Below are positions 34,124 through 42,936 of a DNA stretch of 64,000 nucleotides, in pieces. The stretch is from NCBI GenBank assembly GCA_947494445.1, contig CANLVD010000007.1, positions 1-64,000 of the forward strand, written 5' to 3'. The position numbers and the translations under genes are program-made. This DNA comes from an uncultured Paracoccaceae bacterium (lineage in GTDB: Bacteria > Pseudomonadota > Alphaproteobacteria > Rhodobacterales > Rhodobacteraceae). Positions within the stretch are counted from its first letter, which is position 1. Each line of letters starts with the position of its first letter. The notes below the pieces were generated by a model. That model searched no databases. It was not told where the DNA came from and worked only from the letters and a program-made list of their open reading frames with translations.

Positions 34124-35524
34124 ATGAATCTGAGACCCGACCCAACATTTTATCCCACTGCGCGTATGGCGATGGATGCACCGGTTGAGAATTACGCATT
34201 CACGCTGATGCTCAGCCCCGATGGCACCAAGCCCGATGGGCTGGCAGTGGTTGACGTAAACCCGTCTTCCAAGAGCTATGGCGAGATCGTGCATTCGGTT
34301 TTCGTTCCCAATCTGGGTGACGAGTTCCATCATTTCGGCTGGAACGCCTGTTCGTCTGCGCTCTCACCGCTCACAGGTCACGCGTTTCTGGAACGCCGCT
34401 ATCTGATCATTCCAGGCATCCGTTCCTCGCGGATCTACGTGATCGACGTAAAGGACCCGCTGAAGGCAAAGATCCACAAGACCATCGAGCCGGAGGAACT
34501 GTTTGAAAAGACCGGCTATTCCCGGCCACACACGATCCATTGCGGGCCAGAGGGCATCTATGTCTCGACCCTTGGGGGCGGTGGCGAGGATGGCACCGAT
34601 GGACCTCCGGGCATCTTCATAATGGATTGCGAGACATTCGACATTCTCGGCCGCTACGAGATGGATCGGGGTGCGCAGGACAAGCACTATGATTTCTGGT
34701 GGAACCTGCCGCGCGATTACATGGTTTCATCCGAGTGGGGTTTGCCGCCTCAGTTTGAAAACGGCATCGTTGCCGAAGACCTTCTGTCCAACAAATATGG
34801 CCATTCGATCCATTTCTGGGATCTGCGCGCGCGTAAGAACATCCAGACCATCGATCTGGGTGAAAACCACCAGATGGCGCTGGAAATCCGCCCGGCCCAT
34901 GACCCGGCCAAGGAATACGGGTTCTGTGGCGTCGTGGTCGACACAACCAACCTGCAGGGCGCGATCTTCACGTGGTGGCGTAACGAGGATGGAACATTTG
35001 AAGCCAAGAAAACGATCACCATCGATCCGGTGCCTGCCGATCCGGATGATCTGCCGGACTTGCTCAAAGGGTTTAGCGCGGTGCCGCCGCTGGTCACAGA
35101 TATCGATCTGTCACTTGATGATCAGTTCCTTTATGTGGCCTGCTGGGGACTAGGGGAGATGCATCAGTATGACGTGTCTGACCCGATGAACCCCAAGCTT
35201 GCCGGCAAGGTGGAACTGGGCGGGATCGTCAAGAAAACCAAGCATCCCAACGGTCAGGACTTCGGCTATGGTCCGCAGATGGTCGAGATCAGCCGGGACG
35301 GCAAGCGGGTCTACTGGACCAACTCGCTCTATTCCACATGGGACGATCAGTTCTACCCCGGCGAGCGAGGGGCCGCGATGGTCGTGGCCGATGTGGGCGA
35401 CGGCGGTGGCTTGACGCTGAACAAAGATTTCTGGGTGGAATTCCCAGAAGGCTATCGTTCACATCAGATCCGGCTTGAGGGCGGCGACTGTTCCACTGAC
35501 AGTTTCTGCTACCCGTCAGTTTGA
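34124..35524 (+). CDS. Selenium-binding protein 56 family (methanethiol oxidase-like)
   Basis: The 466-residue protein has SBP56 hallmarks: FHHFGWNACSSA with the conserved Cys (about residue 76), RPHTIHCGPEGIYVSTLG, SSEWGLPPQFENG, YGHSIHFWDL and ACWGLGEMHQYDVSDP. The segment SHQIRLEGGDCSTDSFCYP closes the protein. Bacterial members (MtoX) oxidise methanethiol to formaldehyde, sulfide and peroxide using copper. Roseobacters make methanethiol from DMSP, so the role is plausible. Unlike exported MtoX enzymes it shows no signal peptide. GGGAGA precedes the ATG. A membrane protein gene follows directly. Confidence 0.87.
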   Translation: MNLRPDPTFYPTARMAMDAPVENYAFTLMLSPDGTKPDGLAVVDVNPSSKSYGEIVHSVFVPNLGDEFHHFGWNACSSALSPLTGHAFLERRYLIIPGIRSSRIYVIDVKDPLKAKIHKTIEPEELFEKTGYSRPHTIHCGPEGIYVSTLGGGGEDGTDGPPGIFIMDCETFDILGRYEMDRGAQDKHYDFWWNLPRDYMVSSEWGLPPQFENGIVAEDLLSNKYGHSIHFWDLRARKNIQTIDLGENHQMALEIRPAHDPAKEYGFCGVVVDTTNLQGAIFTWWRNEDGTFEAKKTITIDPVPADPDDLPDLLKGFSAVPPLVTDIDLSLDDQFLYVACWGLGEMHQYDVSDPMNPKLAGKVELGGIVKKTKHPNGQDFGYGPQMVEISRDGKRVYWTNSLYSTWDDQFYPGERGAAMVVADVGDGGGLTLNKDFWVEFPEGYRSHQIRLEGGDCSTDSFCYPSV

Positions 35525-35548
35525 TCCTTGGAGACAGATGTACCCTCG

Positions 35549-36196
35549 ATGACGGCGCTTTGGGGCGCCGTTGTCTTTTCAGGCCTTTATCATGGCATCA
35601 ATCCTGGCATGGGCTGGCCGCTTGCGGTGTCTGCTGCACTGATGGAGCAGCGCAAAGCCTCGCTCTGGAAGGCCATCGCGATGCTGGCGCTGGGACATGC
35701 GCTTGCGATGTGTGCCATCCTGCTGCCGTTCGCGCTGATGACCACGCTGGTGCGCTGGGAGATCGAGTTGCGTGTGGGGGCCGGTCTTCTGGTGATTGCC
35801 ATGGGCGTCTACCTGCTGATCAACCGACGCCACCCCCGCTATCTGGCGCGCGTCCATCCCAGCCGTCTGGCGCTCTGGTCATTTCTGGCAGCCATGGCCC
35901 ATGGGGCGGGTCTGATGCTGGTGCCGATCTATCTTGGCATCTGCGGAGTGGACCTCGATGCCGGTCATCAGGCGGCCTATAGTCTGATGAGCAAGAATGC
36001 CGGGCTTGCGGTCGTGGTGGCGATTGCCCACACCATCGCAATGACCGTGGCAGGTGGAGCCATCGCGCTGGGTGTCTACCATTGGCTGGGACTGAAATTC
36101 CTGTCCCGGTCCTGGTTCAACCTTGATGTTGTCTGGGCGCTCAGCCTGATCCTGGTGGGCGCGATGGGGGTATCCCTGGCCCTTGGATCGATCTGA
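35549..36196 (+). CDS. Polytopic membrane protein with HGINPGMGW motif, SBP56-associated
   Basis: The 215-residue protein has about six hydrophobic helices and several His-bearing motifs inside or beside them: YHGINPGMGWPLAV, LALGHALAM, AMAHGAGLMLVPIYLG and IAHTIAMTVAGG. This pattern suggests metal (for example copper or nickel) handling, but I cannot name the family. I chose ATG 35549; an in-frame TTG at 35528 adds seven residues. It lies 24 bases after the SBP56 gene and so probably serves it. Its stop abuts the efp stop. Confidence 0.7.
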   Translation: MTALWGAVVFSGLYHGINPGMGWPLAVSAALMEQRKASLWKAIAMLALGHALAMCAILLPFALMTTLVRWEIELRVGAGLLVIAMGVYLLINRRHPRYLARVHPSRLALWSFLAAMAHGAGLMLVPIYLGICGVDLDAGHQAAYSLMSKNAGLAVVVAIAHTIAMTVAGGAIALGVYHWLGLKFLSRSWFNLDVVWALSLILVGAMGVSLALGSI

Positions 36197-36760
36197 TCAG
36201 GCGCGCTCGGAATATTCCATTGTCTCGGTGTTGACCACGATGCTTTCGTCCTGACCGACAAACGGCGGGATCATCACGCGCACACCATTGTCGAGCACCG
36301 CTGGCTTGAAGGAGTTCGCAGCCGTCTGACCTTTGACCGCAGGTTCCGTCTCAACAACCTTGCAGGTTACCTTCTGGGGCAGGGTCGCGCTGAGCGCTTC
36401 GCTTTCGTGGTATTCAATGGTCACGGTCATGCCATCCTGCAGGAACGGACGCCGGTCGCCCAGTATCTCAGCATCCAGTTCGATTTGCTCGTAAGTGTCA
36501 GTGTCCATGAAGACCAGCATGCCGTCGTTTTCATACAGAAACTGCTGATCTTTCTGCTCAAGCCGAACCTTCTCCACTTTGTCTGCCGCCCGGAACCGCT
36601 CGTTCAGCTTTGAGCCGTTGCGCAGGTTCTTCATCTCGACCTGTGCAAATGCACCGCCTTTGCCGGGTTTTACGTGACCGACCTTCACCGCGACCCAAAG
36701 ACCGTCATTATGCTCCAGCACATTGCCGGGGCGAATTTCGTTACCGTTGATCTTGGGCAT
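36197..36760 (-). CDS. efp: Elongation factor P
   Basis: The 187-residue factor relieves ribosome stalling at polyproline. It starts at ATG 36760 after AGGACCC; an upstream in-frame codon only adds leader sequence. The modification loop reads [13 protein letters not shown] with Lys34 at the lysylation site, as in EpmA-modified EF-P. The C-terminal OB folds end in [20 protein letters not shown]. Length is exactly typical. It is downstream of the O-antigen ligase gene on the same strand (43-base gap). Confidence 0.96.
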   Translation of the reverse strand: MPKINGNEIRPGNVLEHNDGLWVAVKVGHVKPGKGGAFAQVEMKNLRNGSKLNERFRAADKVEKVRLEQKDQQFLYENDGMLVFMDTDTYEQIELDAEILGDRRPFLQDGMTVTIEYHESEALSATLPQKVTCKVVETEPAVKGQTAANSFKPAVLDNGVRVMIPPFVGQDESIVVNTETMEYSERA

Positions 36761-36803
36761 GATGGGTCCTTGCGTCGGATGGATCGTTTCGCCAGAGCTA
36801 TAC

Positions 36804-38051
36804 TCAAGCCGGATCAGACTGTCCACTCAGGCCGTGACCGAGCGCCAAGGCAATGAACAGGCTGACAGCCATCAGCGGGTCCTGATGGTAAAGCGTGCCG
36901 TCAAAAAGCGAGAAGACGATGAGGGCATTCAACCCTGTGATGGCACCCAGACCAACCGGATCAGGGGCTTTCATCTGGCGTGACGTGACCGTCCACCAGA
37001 GTGATAACAGAAGCGCTGCCAGACAGACCGTGCCAAGGACGCCAAAGGACAGGAGCATGTCCATCACCGAGTTATGCGGCTGGGCGAAACCCGCAAACCG
37101 CCCCATGTCGAGTGCGATCATCTGATCATAGCCGTTGCCGATCAGCGGATGATGCATGGCATAATCAAATGTGGTGCGCCACATGGTCAGCCGCCCGGCT
37201 GAGACGCCATCGGTGGTGGTTGCCGCTGTCGTCTCGGCCACGGAATTGGCAATCCCGTAACTTGAGGACGGCGGTGGCACCATGAGCGACAGCCCAAGGC
37301 CCAGAACCAGAACAAGCGCTGCCTCCGGCACGGTCCTGCGCATCGGTTTGAACAGGATCGCACCAAGCGCCACAGCGGCCACAACGGACACAACGCCTCC
37401 GCGCGTGCCGGACCAAAAGAGCAGCGCCCAGATCAGGACGCCAAGGCAAAGCGTCGCAAGGCGCAGGGTCAAACTGCGATCTCGCGACATCAGCAACAGA
37501 CCGATCCACGCCCCGGCCGCACCAGCAAGCATCATGCCCCAGACCCGCACATGCCAGAATCCCATGGGCCCGCTTTTCCAGTTGAAACCCGGATCCCCGA
37601 AAAATTGTGCATAGACGATCGCCAGCAGAGGCAGATGTATGAGGAATGTCAGGCAGAAAGCGACCAGCATCCAGGGCCGCAGCGTCTGCTTGGTAATGGT
37701 GAACAGATGCAACAGGCAGATCGCGACCAATGCGTGCAGCAGCAAATTGAAAAGGCCGATCAGAGCGCGCAAAGGCAGGGGCGCGTTCAGAGCCGCGCCA
37801 GCGACTGCCACAGCCGCAAATCCGATCAGTGCAAGCATCTGCCAGCGGTTCAGCCGGATCAGACGTGAACGGGCCGAGAGACCGGTCAGAACCGCAAGCA
37901 GAATGACGCTGATCTGAAAGACCGGCAGCAGGGTCACCCGCATACCGGGGCGCAGATCGCCGGGGCGATACAGGCTCAGATCAGTCAGCCCGATCAGCAG
38001 TGGCAATGTCGCGAGCAGGATCGGCAGGATCAGAAACAGGGGTCGGGTCAC
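36804..38051 (-). CDS. O-antigen ligase/polymerase-like membrane protein (Wzy_C/WaaL)
   Basis: This protein of about 415 residues has ten or more membrane spans, a central [13 protein letters not shown] and a large periplasmic loop with [44 protein letters not shown] follows. This is the usual Wzy_C pattern of enzymes that join or polymerise surface polysaccharide at the periplasmic face. I prefer GTG 38051 (AAAGG 7 bases upstream); ATG 38087 is possible. Longer frames run into the tRNA gene. Confidence 0.83.
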   Translation of the reverse strand: MTRPLFLILPILLATLPLLIGLTDLSLYRPGDLRPGMRVTLLPVFQISVILLAVLTGLSARSRLIRLNRWQMLALIGFAAVAVAGAALNAPLPLRALIGLFNLLLHALVAICLLHLFTITKQTLRPWMLVAFCLTFLIHLPLLAIVYAQFFGDPGFNWKSGPMGFWHVRVWGMMLAGAAGAWIGLLLMSRDRSLTLRLATLCLGVLIWALLFWSGTRGGVVSVVAAVALGAILFKPMRRTVPEAALVLVLGLGLSLMVPPPSSSYGIANSVAETTAATTTDGVSAGRLTMWRTTFDYAMHHPLIGNGYDQMIALDMGRFAGFAQPHNSVMDMLLSFGVLGTVCLAALLLSLWWTVTSRQMKAPDPVGLGAITGLNALIVFSLFDGTLYHQDPLMAVSLFIALALGHGLSGQSDPA

Positions 38052-38167
38052 CGGTGCGCCTTTGCAAAAACCTATTCGAAGGCACATGACCAGTGCTTTG
38101 GGCAATTCTGTGGCAACGCCCGGTTTCAATGCGCTTGAAGGACGAAAAATCGTTGCCAGTGGAAGGG

Positions 38168-38244
38168 TGGTACCAGCTCCCCGGCTCGAACGGGGGACCT
38201 CTTGATCCACAATCAAGCGCTCTAACCTACTGAGCTAAGCCGGC
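38168..38244 (-). tRNA. tRNA-His (GTG anticodon)
   Basis: On the minus strand the cloverleaf is complete. The acceptor GCCGGCT pairs with AGCTGGT (two G-U). The D arm is GCTC/GAGC and the anticodon arm CTTGA-TTGTGGA-TCAAG gives GTG. The T arm is CCCCG-TTCGAGC-CGGGG. The 3' CCA is encoded. The discriminator base is A73 and the base before position 1 is T, so no G-1 is encoded. This is the divergent tRNA-His type known in alphaproteobacteria. Confidence 0.95.
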
Positions 38245-38353
38245 ACTAGGCGCTCGGATACACAAGCCTCCGGGCGATTGCAAGAGGCCGGGTGCTTGAA
38301 AATTCCCACGGGCCTTGATAGCTGCGGGACGAAATCGCGCAGGACATGGGCTC

Positions 38354-38542
38354 ATGGGTATCAACACCGAACGCAACCTCAACGCCAACCTTCAGATCGG
38401 ACCGACCAGCGACGGGATGGTGCGGCTGTTTGTCGAGGCTGATGGTGTCGAAATCCCGATGGACTTCGATCCAGAAGAAGCCTTGGAGATCGCGGAAGAG
38501 ATCAAGGCCGCAGCCACACGGGCAGCGTCTGTTAAATCGTAA
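38354..38542 (+). CDS. Small conserved protein, DUF6324-like
   Basis: The 62-residue acidic protein (MGINTERNLNANLQIGP..., ending in a helix DPEEALEIAEEIKAAATRAA) resembles the short DUF6324 proteins of Rhodobacterales. It has no signal or membrane span. ATG 38354 is preferred over a longer frame because the family begins with MGIN. Its end overlaps the convergent mmcB gene by 11 bases. The function is unknown. Confidence 0.7.
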   Translation: MGINTERNLNANLQIGPTSDGMVRLFVEADGVEIPMDFDPEEALEIAEEIKAAATRAASVKS

Positions 38543-38966
38543 CCGGCACACCCGGATCAAGGTGGCTGTGCAACCGCAAGGCCGCTGTGCGGGCAAATTT
38601 GCGCAGCAACTTGGTGCGACGCGCCGGTGCGAGTCTGTCTTCGGGCGCATCACGCATGATCTCGGCATCATAGGCGTCTGCGATGATCAGGCCGGTTTCA
38701 AGTGGCAAAAGTTCAGTCGGGAAATCGGCCGTCACGGCCCAGAAAAATCGATCACAAAACGGCAAATAACCCTGCCATTTGCTGTCAGATATGAAATCAG
38801 CGCGGCTTGATTTGCATTCGACCACCAGCACTTCGCCCTTGTCGGACAGGGCAATCACATCGACCCTGAGGCCGCGATCCGGCACAAATTCAGTGAGCGT
38901 GCTGTAACCCAGCGAAATCAGATGACGGCTGACGCCACGCGCGATGAGTTGGCCCGGTGTGTCCAT
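38532..38966 (-). CDS. mmcB: MmcB-family DNA repair protein
   Basis: The 144-residue protein shows a PD-(D/E)xK nuclease-like core: DRGLRVDVIALSDKGEVLVVECKSSRADF (Asp about 36, ECK about 49-51) with SDSKWQGYLPFCDRFFWAV. This matches the MmcB family, damage-induced in Caulobacter and protective against mitomycin C. It starts 15 bases after the glycosyltransferase stop on the same strand. Confidence 0.83.
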   Translation of the reverse strand: MDTPGQLIARGVSRHLISLGYSTLTEFVPDRGLRVDVIALSDKGEVLVVECKSSRADFISDSKWQGYLPFCDRFFWAVTADFPTELLPLETGLIIADAYDAEIMRDAPEDRLAPARRTKLLRKFARTAALRLHSHLDPGVPVTI

Positions 38967-38981
38967 TGCAAAACATGAACA

Positions 38982-41099
38982 TTAAGCGAACATCTGGTCA
39001 AGTCCGTTTTCCGGAATTGCCAGCAGACCCAGCTTGAACAGGCGAGCGCGGTACCGTGCCGCGAGTGCATGCTGAGAATACTGCGTGGCCATCAATCGCA
39101 TCCCGGGTCGCGTCTTCTGACGCGTTTCGATCGGGTTTGAAGCGATAACGCGCAGAGTGTTGGAAAGCGCTTCTTCATCAATCTCGGCCCAGACAGCACC
39201 GTTAAGGGGATAAAGCGTCTGGTCCTTGGGGGCAGGGATCAGTCGTGCCGGTACAGGCCATGCGGTGTCGGTCGTGCAGAAATCCTGCACACCCCCGTGA
39301 TCGGTCGTCACCACGGGGCAGCCCAAAGCCATGGCAAACGCCGGGAAATAGCCAAACCCCTCGGCCCGATGGGCAGAGATCAGACAATTGCAGGAGGAAA
39401 TCAGGCGCAGTAGAGCCGAAAGGGGCATATGCCGCTCGATCAAGCGGATGCGCGTATCATGGGCCGCAAGCTGCCGGATCTGCCCCAATTGATCTTCAGG
39501 ATCCCCCCAATGGCCATGAGCGAGCGGCGTGGACTTGATAACCAAGGACGCAGTCGGGTCGCGCGGAAAAGCTGCCTGAAACGCGCGCACTGCGGCCAGC
39601 GGGTTTTTCCGAGCCACAGAAGATCCCGCGTCGAAGGCCACAAGTGCCTGAAACCTGTTTGCATCCGCCTTGTGAGGAATATCCGGCATAGCAATCGCCT
39701 TGCCCATCCAGATGACCGGTTTCCCGGTGGCCTTACGATAGGTCTCGGCCACGAAGGTCGATGGCACCCAGATCTCATCCAGCAGGTCCAGCGCCAGTTT
39801 GTGGCTTTCCGGCAGCTGGTCGAACTCCCACAACAGGTGGCCGATCTGATATCCCGGCCCATGGATCAGACTGGACAGCATGGATTGCGGGATCTGATCC
39901 GCATTGGTCATGTGCAATGTGACCGAAGCGGCGAGTGCGGTTGGTGTCGGCCTTGCCTCAGGTTTGGTGCCGGAGTGAACAGGCTCGAGGCCAGCTTGAC
40001 GCATGGCCGCCACCGCCATTCTAGCATTCTGATCCAGACCCGTTCCCGGTGCGGCTTGAGAGCAAATGGCCAGCTGCGGACCGGCATCAGATTTGTGAAG
40101 GCAGCACCATTTCTTGAGGCGCTGATCTTTCCAAGGGCGCTGAAACGCCTCGGGTCCGGGCGCAAGCGGCGCGAGGCACATGACCATCAGCATTTCTTGA
40201 TTGGTCAGGCTGTGGTCTGACGCACAGATTGGCTCCGCCAGCCAAGGCGATGGGAAAGCCCGCCCCATCAGCCAATCCTCAAAGAGACGTGCGCGGGCAT
40301 GTAGGGCCGGTTCCATGGGGGGATGTGCATGATCCCCGAAAGCAATAGATATGAGGTTTCGCGCCGCTCGCGGAACATTCGCGCAAGCAAGATGGGCCGC
40401 AAACCGACCTGAGTGGATAGCGTCTTTCAGGGCGGTGTTCGGTGGCGCACGGTCCATCAGACCATCAAACACGCGGCCAAGATCAACATTCTGCGCAACA
40501 GTGGCCAGTGTCCGGATGCGGTCCAAAAGATCGGCATCACCAGCTTCAATGGCTTGCTTTTCAATTGCCTCTGCGGTCAGCCGCGCGCGTTCCGGGATCC
40601 TTTGGCATATGAAGTCAAACGCGTCCCGGCGCGACTGTTCAGGGTCAGGGCGCGGCCAATGCTGTTTTGTCAGGTATTTCCAGACGCGTCTTGGCCCGTG
40701 CCGGATATGGCTGAACCTGATGCGATTGGAGCCTTTGAGCCAGAGGATGACCAGCAAGAACCCGAGCATCAATTGCGCCGAACTCGTCCAGAAACTGCGG
40801 TCCGAGACCACCATAACGTGATCCGCCTCGGCGGCCCATTTTGCCAGCGCCTTTGCACGCGCAAGCCGCTCCGGCAGGTGATGCGCACCCTGATCGGCAA
40901 AGCGCAGCGTCAGGATGCGGTGGCCGGTCGGGCTGTCATCACGATTTTTCAGGATACAGGCCAGACTGGCAGGCTCGATCGTCCATTCGGACCTGCGCGC
41001 AAGTGTCACCAGACCGGCTGCCAGCGTTGCATGGGCACTGGCGTTGAGCGCGAAGTGGCAAAGTGCAGCCACGTTTTGGCCAGGATCGGGCGATGGCAC
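38982..41099 (-). CDS. Large glycosyltransferase (GT4-like C-terminal domain)
   Basis: The 705-residue protein has a GT-B/GT4 catalytic half. Seen are PGYQIGHLLWEFDQLPESHKLALDLLDEIWVPSTFVAETYRKATGKPVIWMG, then AFDAGSSVARKNPLAAVRAFQAAFP. Finally SAHRAEGFGYFPAFAMALGCPVVTTDHGG holds the nucleotide-sugar Glu. The first 370 residues have a short hydrophobic stretch (LMLGFLLVILWL at about 115) and are not recognised; they may be an accessory domain. It likely builds a surface polysaccharide, fitting the O-antigen ligase 1 kb away. It may be co-transcribed with mmcB. Confidence 0.8.
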   Translation of the reverse strand: MPSPDPGQNVAALCHFALNASAHATLAAGLVTLARRSEWTIEPASLACILKNRDDSPTGHRILTLRFADQGAHHLPERLARAKALAKWAAEADHVMVVSDRSFWTSSAQLMLGFLLVILWLKGSNRIRFSHIRHGPRRVWKYLTKQHWPRPDPEQSRRDAFDFICQRIPERARLTAEAIEKQAIEAGDADLLDRIRTLATVAQNVDLGRVFDGLMDRAPPNTALKDAIHSGRFAAHLACANVPRAARNLISIAFGDHAHPPMEPALHARARLFEDWLMGRAFPSPWLAEPICASDHSLTNQEMLMVMCLAPLAPGPEAFQRPWKDQRLKKWCCLHKSDAGPQLAICSQAAPGTGLDQNARMAVAAMRQAGLEPVHSGTKPEARPTPTALAASVTLHMTNADQIPQSMLSSLIHGPGYQIGHLLWEFDQLPESHKLALDLLDEIWVPSTFVAETYRKATGKPVIWMGKAIAMPDIPHKADANRFQALVAFDAGSSVARKNPLAAVRAFQAAFPRDPTASLVIKSTPLAHGHWGDPEDQLGQIRQLAAHDTRIRLIERHMPLSALLRLISSCNCLISAHRAEGFGYFPAFAMALGCPVVTTDHGGVQDFCTTDTAWPVPARLIPAPKDQTLYPLNGAVWAEIDEEALSNTLRVIASNPIETRQKTRPGMRLMATQYSQHALAARYRARLFKLGLLAIPENGLDQMFA

Positions 41100-41233
41100 T
41101 GTCTGACCTCCTCACATCTGCGGACCAGCTTGGACAGGAGTGGTTAGCGATCGGTAAAGAACTTGCCTAAGGCTTTAGAAAAATTCGGAAGTGCGGGCCT
41201 TACAAATCCCGCAATTGCCTCTATTTATTGGCA

Positions 41234-41405
41234 CAGGCGGGTGCTGCTCTTCTCGTGACGTGGACAACATCCTAGTGGCCTTAAGCATTCTTGAGGGAGC
41301 TGGCTCTGCGACTGGTCCTGGCCTATCGCACCTGGCGCCCACCTGGTTATCCAGGCTCTCAAGGATAAGATCCCACGACGGTTGCTGCGGGCCCGCCGCC
41401 TGTTT
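41234..41405 (+). ncRNA. ssrS: 6S RNA
   Basis: A gene-free stretch immediately upstream of 5-formyl-THF cyclo-ligase, the classic site of 6S RNA, folds as a long rod. The closing stem is CAGGCGG (41235-41241) with CCGCCTG (41396-41402), and the apical stem is CTTGAG (41290-41295) with CTCAAG (41358-41363). Purine/pyrimidine bubbles lie between. TTTTCTTT follows the closing stem. 6S RNA sequesters the housekeeping RNA polymerase in stationary phase. The ends are estimates. The preceding 41100-41233 holds no gene and probably its promoter (a TATTTA at 41222-41227). Confidence 0.75.
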
Positions 41406-41464
41406 TCTTTCCCACTCAACATCGATAAGGCTTTGCCAGTTGTCGCTGAAGGGGAGCATGTTTG

Positions 41465-42031
41465 GTGGAGCTTGACGAACAGAAATCAGCAGCCCGCAAG
41501 CGCGCCTTTGCCACACGCAAAAGCGCCGTGGGTGATGCCGCCACCAAGGCCGCGAATGCTGCCCTGATCGATGTGGTCAAGTCATTTGGCGCCCGGTGCC
41601 TTTCAGCTTATTGGCCTATTCGTACCGAATTGGATCCGCGTTCGTCTCTCTCGGAATTGCATGATCTGGGATTTGAGATTTGTCTTCCCGTGGTAATCGG
41701 GGCAGGCGTGCCTCTGCTGTTTCGACGCTGGACCCCGGATTGCGAGATGGAGGAAGGTGCCTTTGGTGCCGCCATCCCCAAGACGGACGTTGAAACCACG
41801 CCCGAACTTGTCATCGCACCGCTTCTGGCCTTTGACCGGCAGGGGTTTCGTCTGGGCTATGGCGGCGGGTTCTATGACCGGACTTTGGCGAAACTCGCTG
41901 CAGCAGGCCCCGTCAAAGCCATCGGACTGGCCTATGGCGCGCAGGAGATCGATCAGGTGCCTGTTGGCCCCTATGACCGGAGACTGGATGGTTTCGTGAC
42001 CGAAGCTGGCTGGATCAGCGCGCGAGTGTAA
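41465..42031 (+). CDS. 5-formyltetrahydrofolate cyclo-ligase
   Basis: The 188-residue enzyme uses ATP to turn 5-formyl-THF into methenyl-THF. It opens with the basic nucleotide-binding SAARKRAFATRKSAV. The PELVIAPLLAFDRQGFRLGYGGGFYDRTLA block and PYDRRLDGFVTE are family signatures. GTG 41465 is 8 bases from GGGGAG; TTG 41462 is the alternative. The gene sits downstream of 6S RNA and overlaps the convergent nitrile hydratase accessory gene by 17 bases. Confidence 0.92.
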   Translation: MELDEQKSAARKRAFATRKSAVGDAATKAANAALIDVVKSFGARCLSAYWPIRTELDPRSSLSELHDLGFEICLPVVIGAGVPLLFRRWTPDCEMEEGAFGAAIPKTDVETTPELVIAPLLAFDRQGFRLGYGGGFYDRTLAKLAAAGPVKAIGLAYGAQEIDQVPVGPYDRRLDGFVTEAGWISARV

Positions 42032-42308
42032 CGACTTGCCCATGGGGCGTGGTCTCATAGGCCGCTTCCCAATCGGATTTCAGCTGAGACAACTGATCAA
42101 CGGAACAAAGCTGCTGCCGGGTTGTCATCTCTTCAAGACAGGCCAGCCAATCCTCCCAATAATCACCGTCGCTGGCGCGGTATCTGCCAAATGCCTCGGC
42201 CCATTCGGACCAGGTGAACAGGCTTTTTTCGTTCAGATGCACTGCCATGGCAAAGGCCTGTGCCTGCCATGGCTCGCTGAAGGGAGCATCAATCTCGGGC
42301 GCTGACAA
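42015..42308 (-). CDS. Nitrile hydratase accessory (activator) protein
   Basis: The 97-residue protein ([23 protein letters not shown]..., FTWSEWAEAFGRYRA, YWEDWLACLEEM) matches the small activator of cobalt nitrile hydratases that loads the metal into the alpha subunit. I chose TTG 42308, which has GGGAG 9 bases upstream and overlaps the beta-subunit end by 20 bases; longer frames mirror the beta gene. It is the last gene of the three-gene operon. Confidence 0.83.
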   Translation of the reverse strand: MSAPEIDAPFSEPWQAQAFAMAVHLNEKSLFTWSEWAEAFGRYRASDGDYWEDWLACLEEMTTRQQLCSVDQLSQLKSDWEAAYETTPHGQVVTLAR

Positions 42309-42936
42309 GATGCGGCTCCCATAGATCAAGCGTGACCGTATCCTTGGCATTGGCATCCTTGCCCCAGAGCTCGCGCGCCGTGAACCGGACGGAATAGAGC
42401 GGCTGGGGCGGGGCGGCCCTGTCTGACGCACTTTGATCAGCAAAAACATGGGTGCCGTGGTAAAGGACGACCTCTCCGGTTTTGCCACGTGCATATATCG
42501 GCAGGCGGGTGTGACCCTGCGGGTTCTGGATGATGGTGCTGACGCGATCACCAAGGTTGAAAGCGGGCATCCGGTCGCTGTCGCGCAGGCTTGGACCACC
42601 GGTGCCAAGCAGGCGGGCAATCTGCGACCGATCGGGGGTTGTCACGTCTGGCGAAAATCGATCCGGATCAGCCTCGTCAAACAGCTCATGATCCCGCATC
42701 AGATCGACCAGACCCGCAACCCAGCGCGCATAATAGCTCTGGCTGACCTGCACCAGCGGCGGCAGGCATTCGCGGGCAAAGCGCGACCGGTCGATGTTCC
42801 AGCGCCCATAGGCTCCCATGGCAAGCGTCAGGGCAAGTGCGCGGCCCTCCCATTCTTCGTGGAAAACCGGTTCATTTTCTTCGGGCTTCACCGGGCCATA
42901 AACCTGCTGGCCACCCATATCATGCAGGCCGTTCAT
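42289..42936 (-). CDS. nthB: Nitrile hydratase beta subunit
   Basis: The 215-residue subunit begins with [16 protein letters not shown], the conserved beta-subunit opening. It continues with [30 protein letters not shown]. The C-terminal SH3-like barrel contains [42 protein letters not shown] and FTARELWG. It pairs with the alpha subunit to hydrate nitriles to amides in the cytoplasm. ATG 42936 overlaps the alpha stop (ATGA). Confidence 0.95.
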   Translation of the reverse strand: MNGLHDMGGQQVYGPVKPEENEPVFHEEWEGRALALTLAMGAYGRWNIDRSRFARECLPPLVQVSQSYYARWVAGLVDLMRDHELFDEADPDRFSPDVTTPDRSQIARLLGTGGPSLRDSDRMPAFNLGDRVSTIIQNPQGHTRLPIYARGKTGEVVLYHGTHVFADQSASDRAAPPQPLYSVRFTARELWGKDANAKDTVTLDLWEPHLVSARD

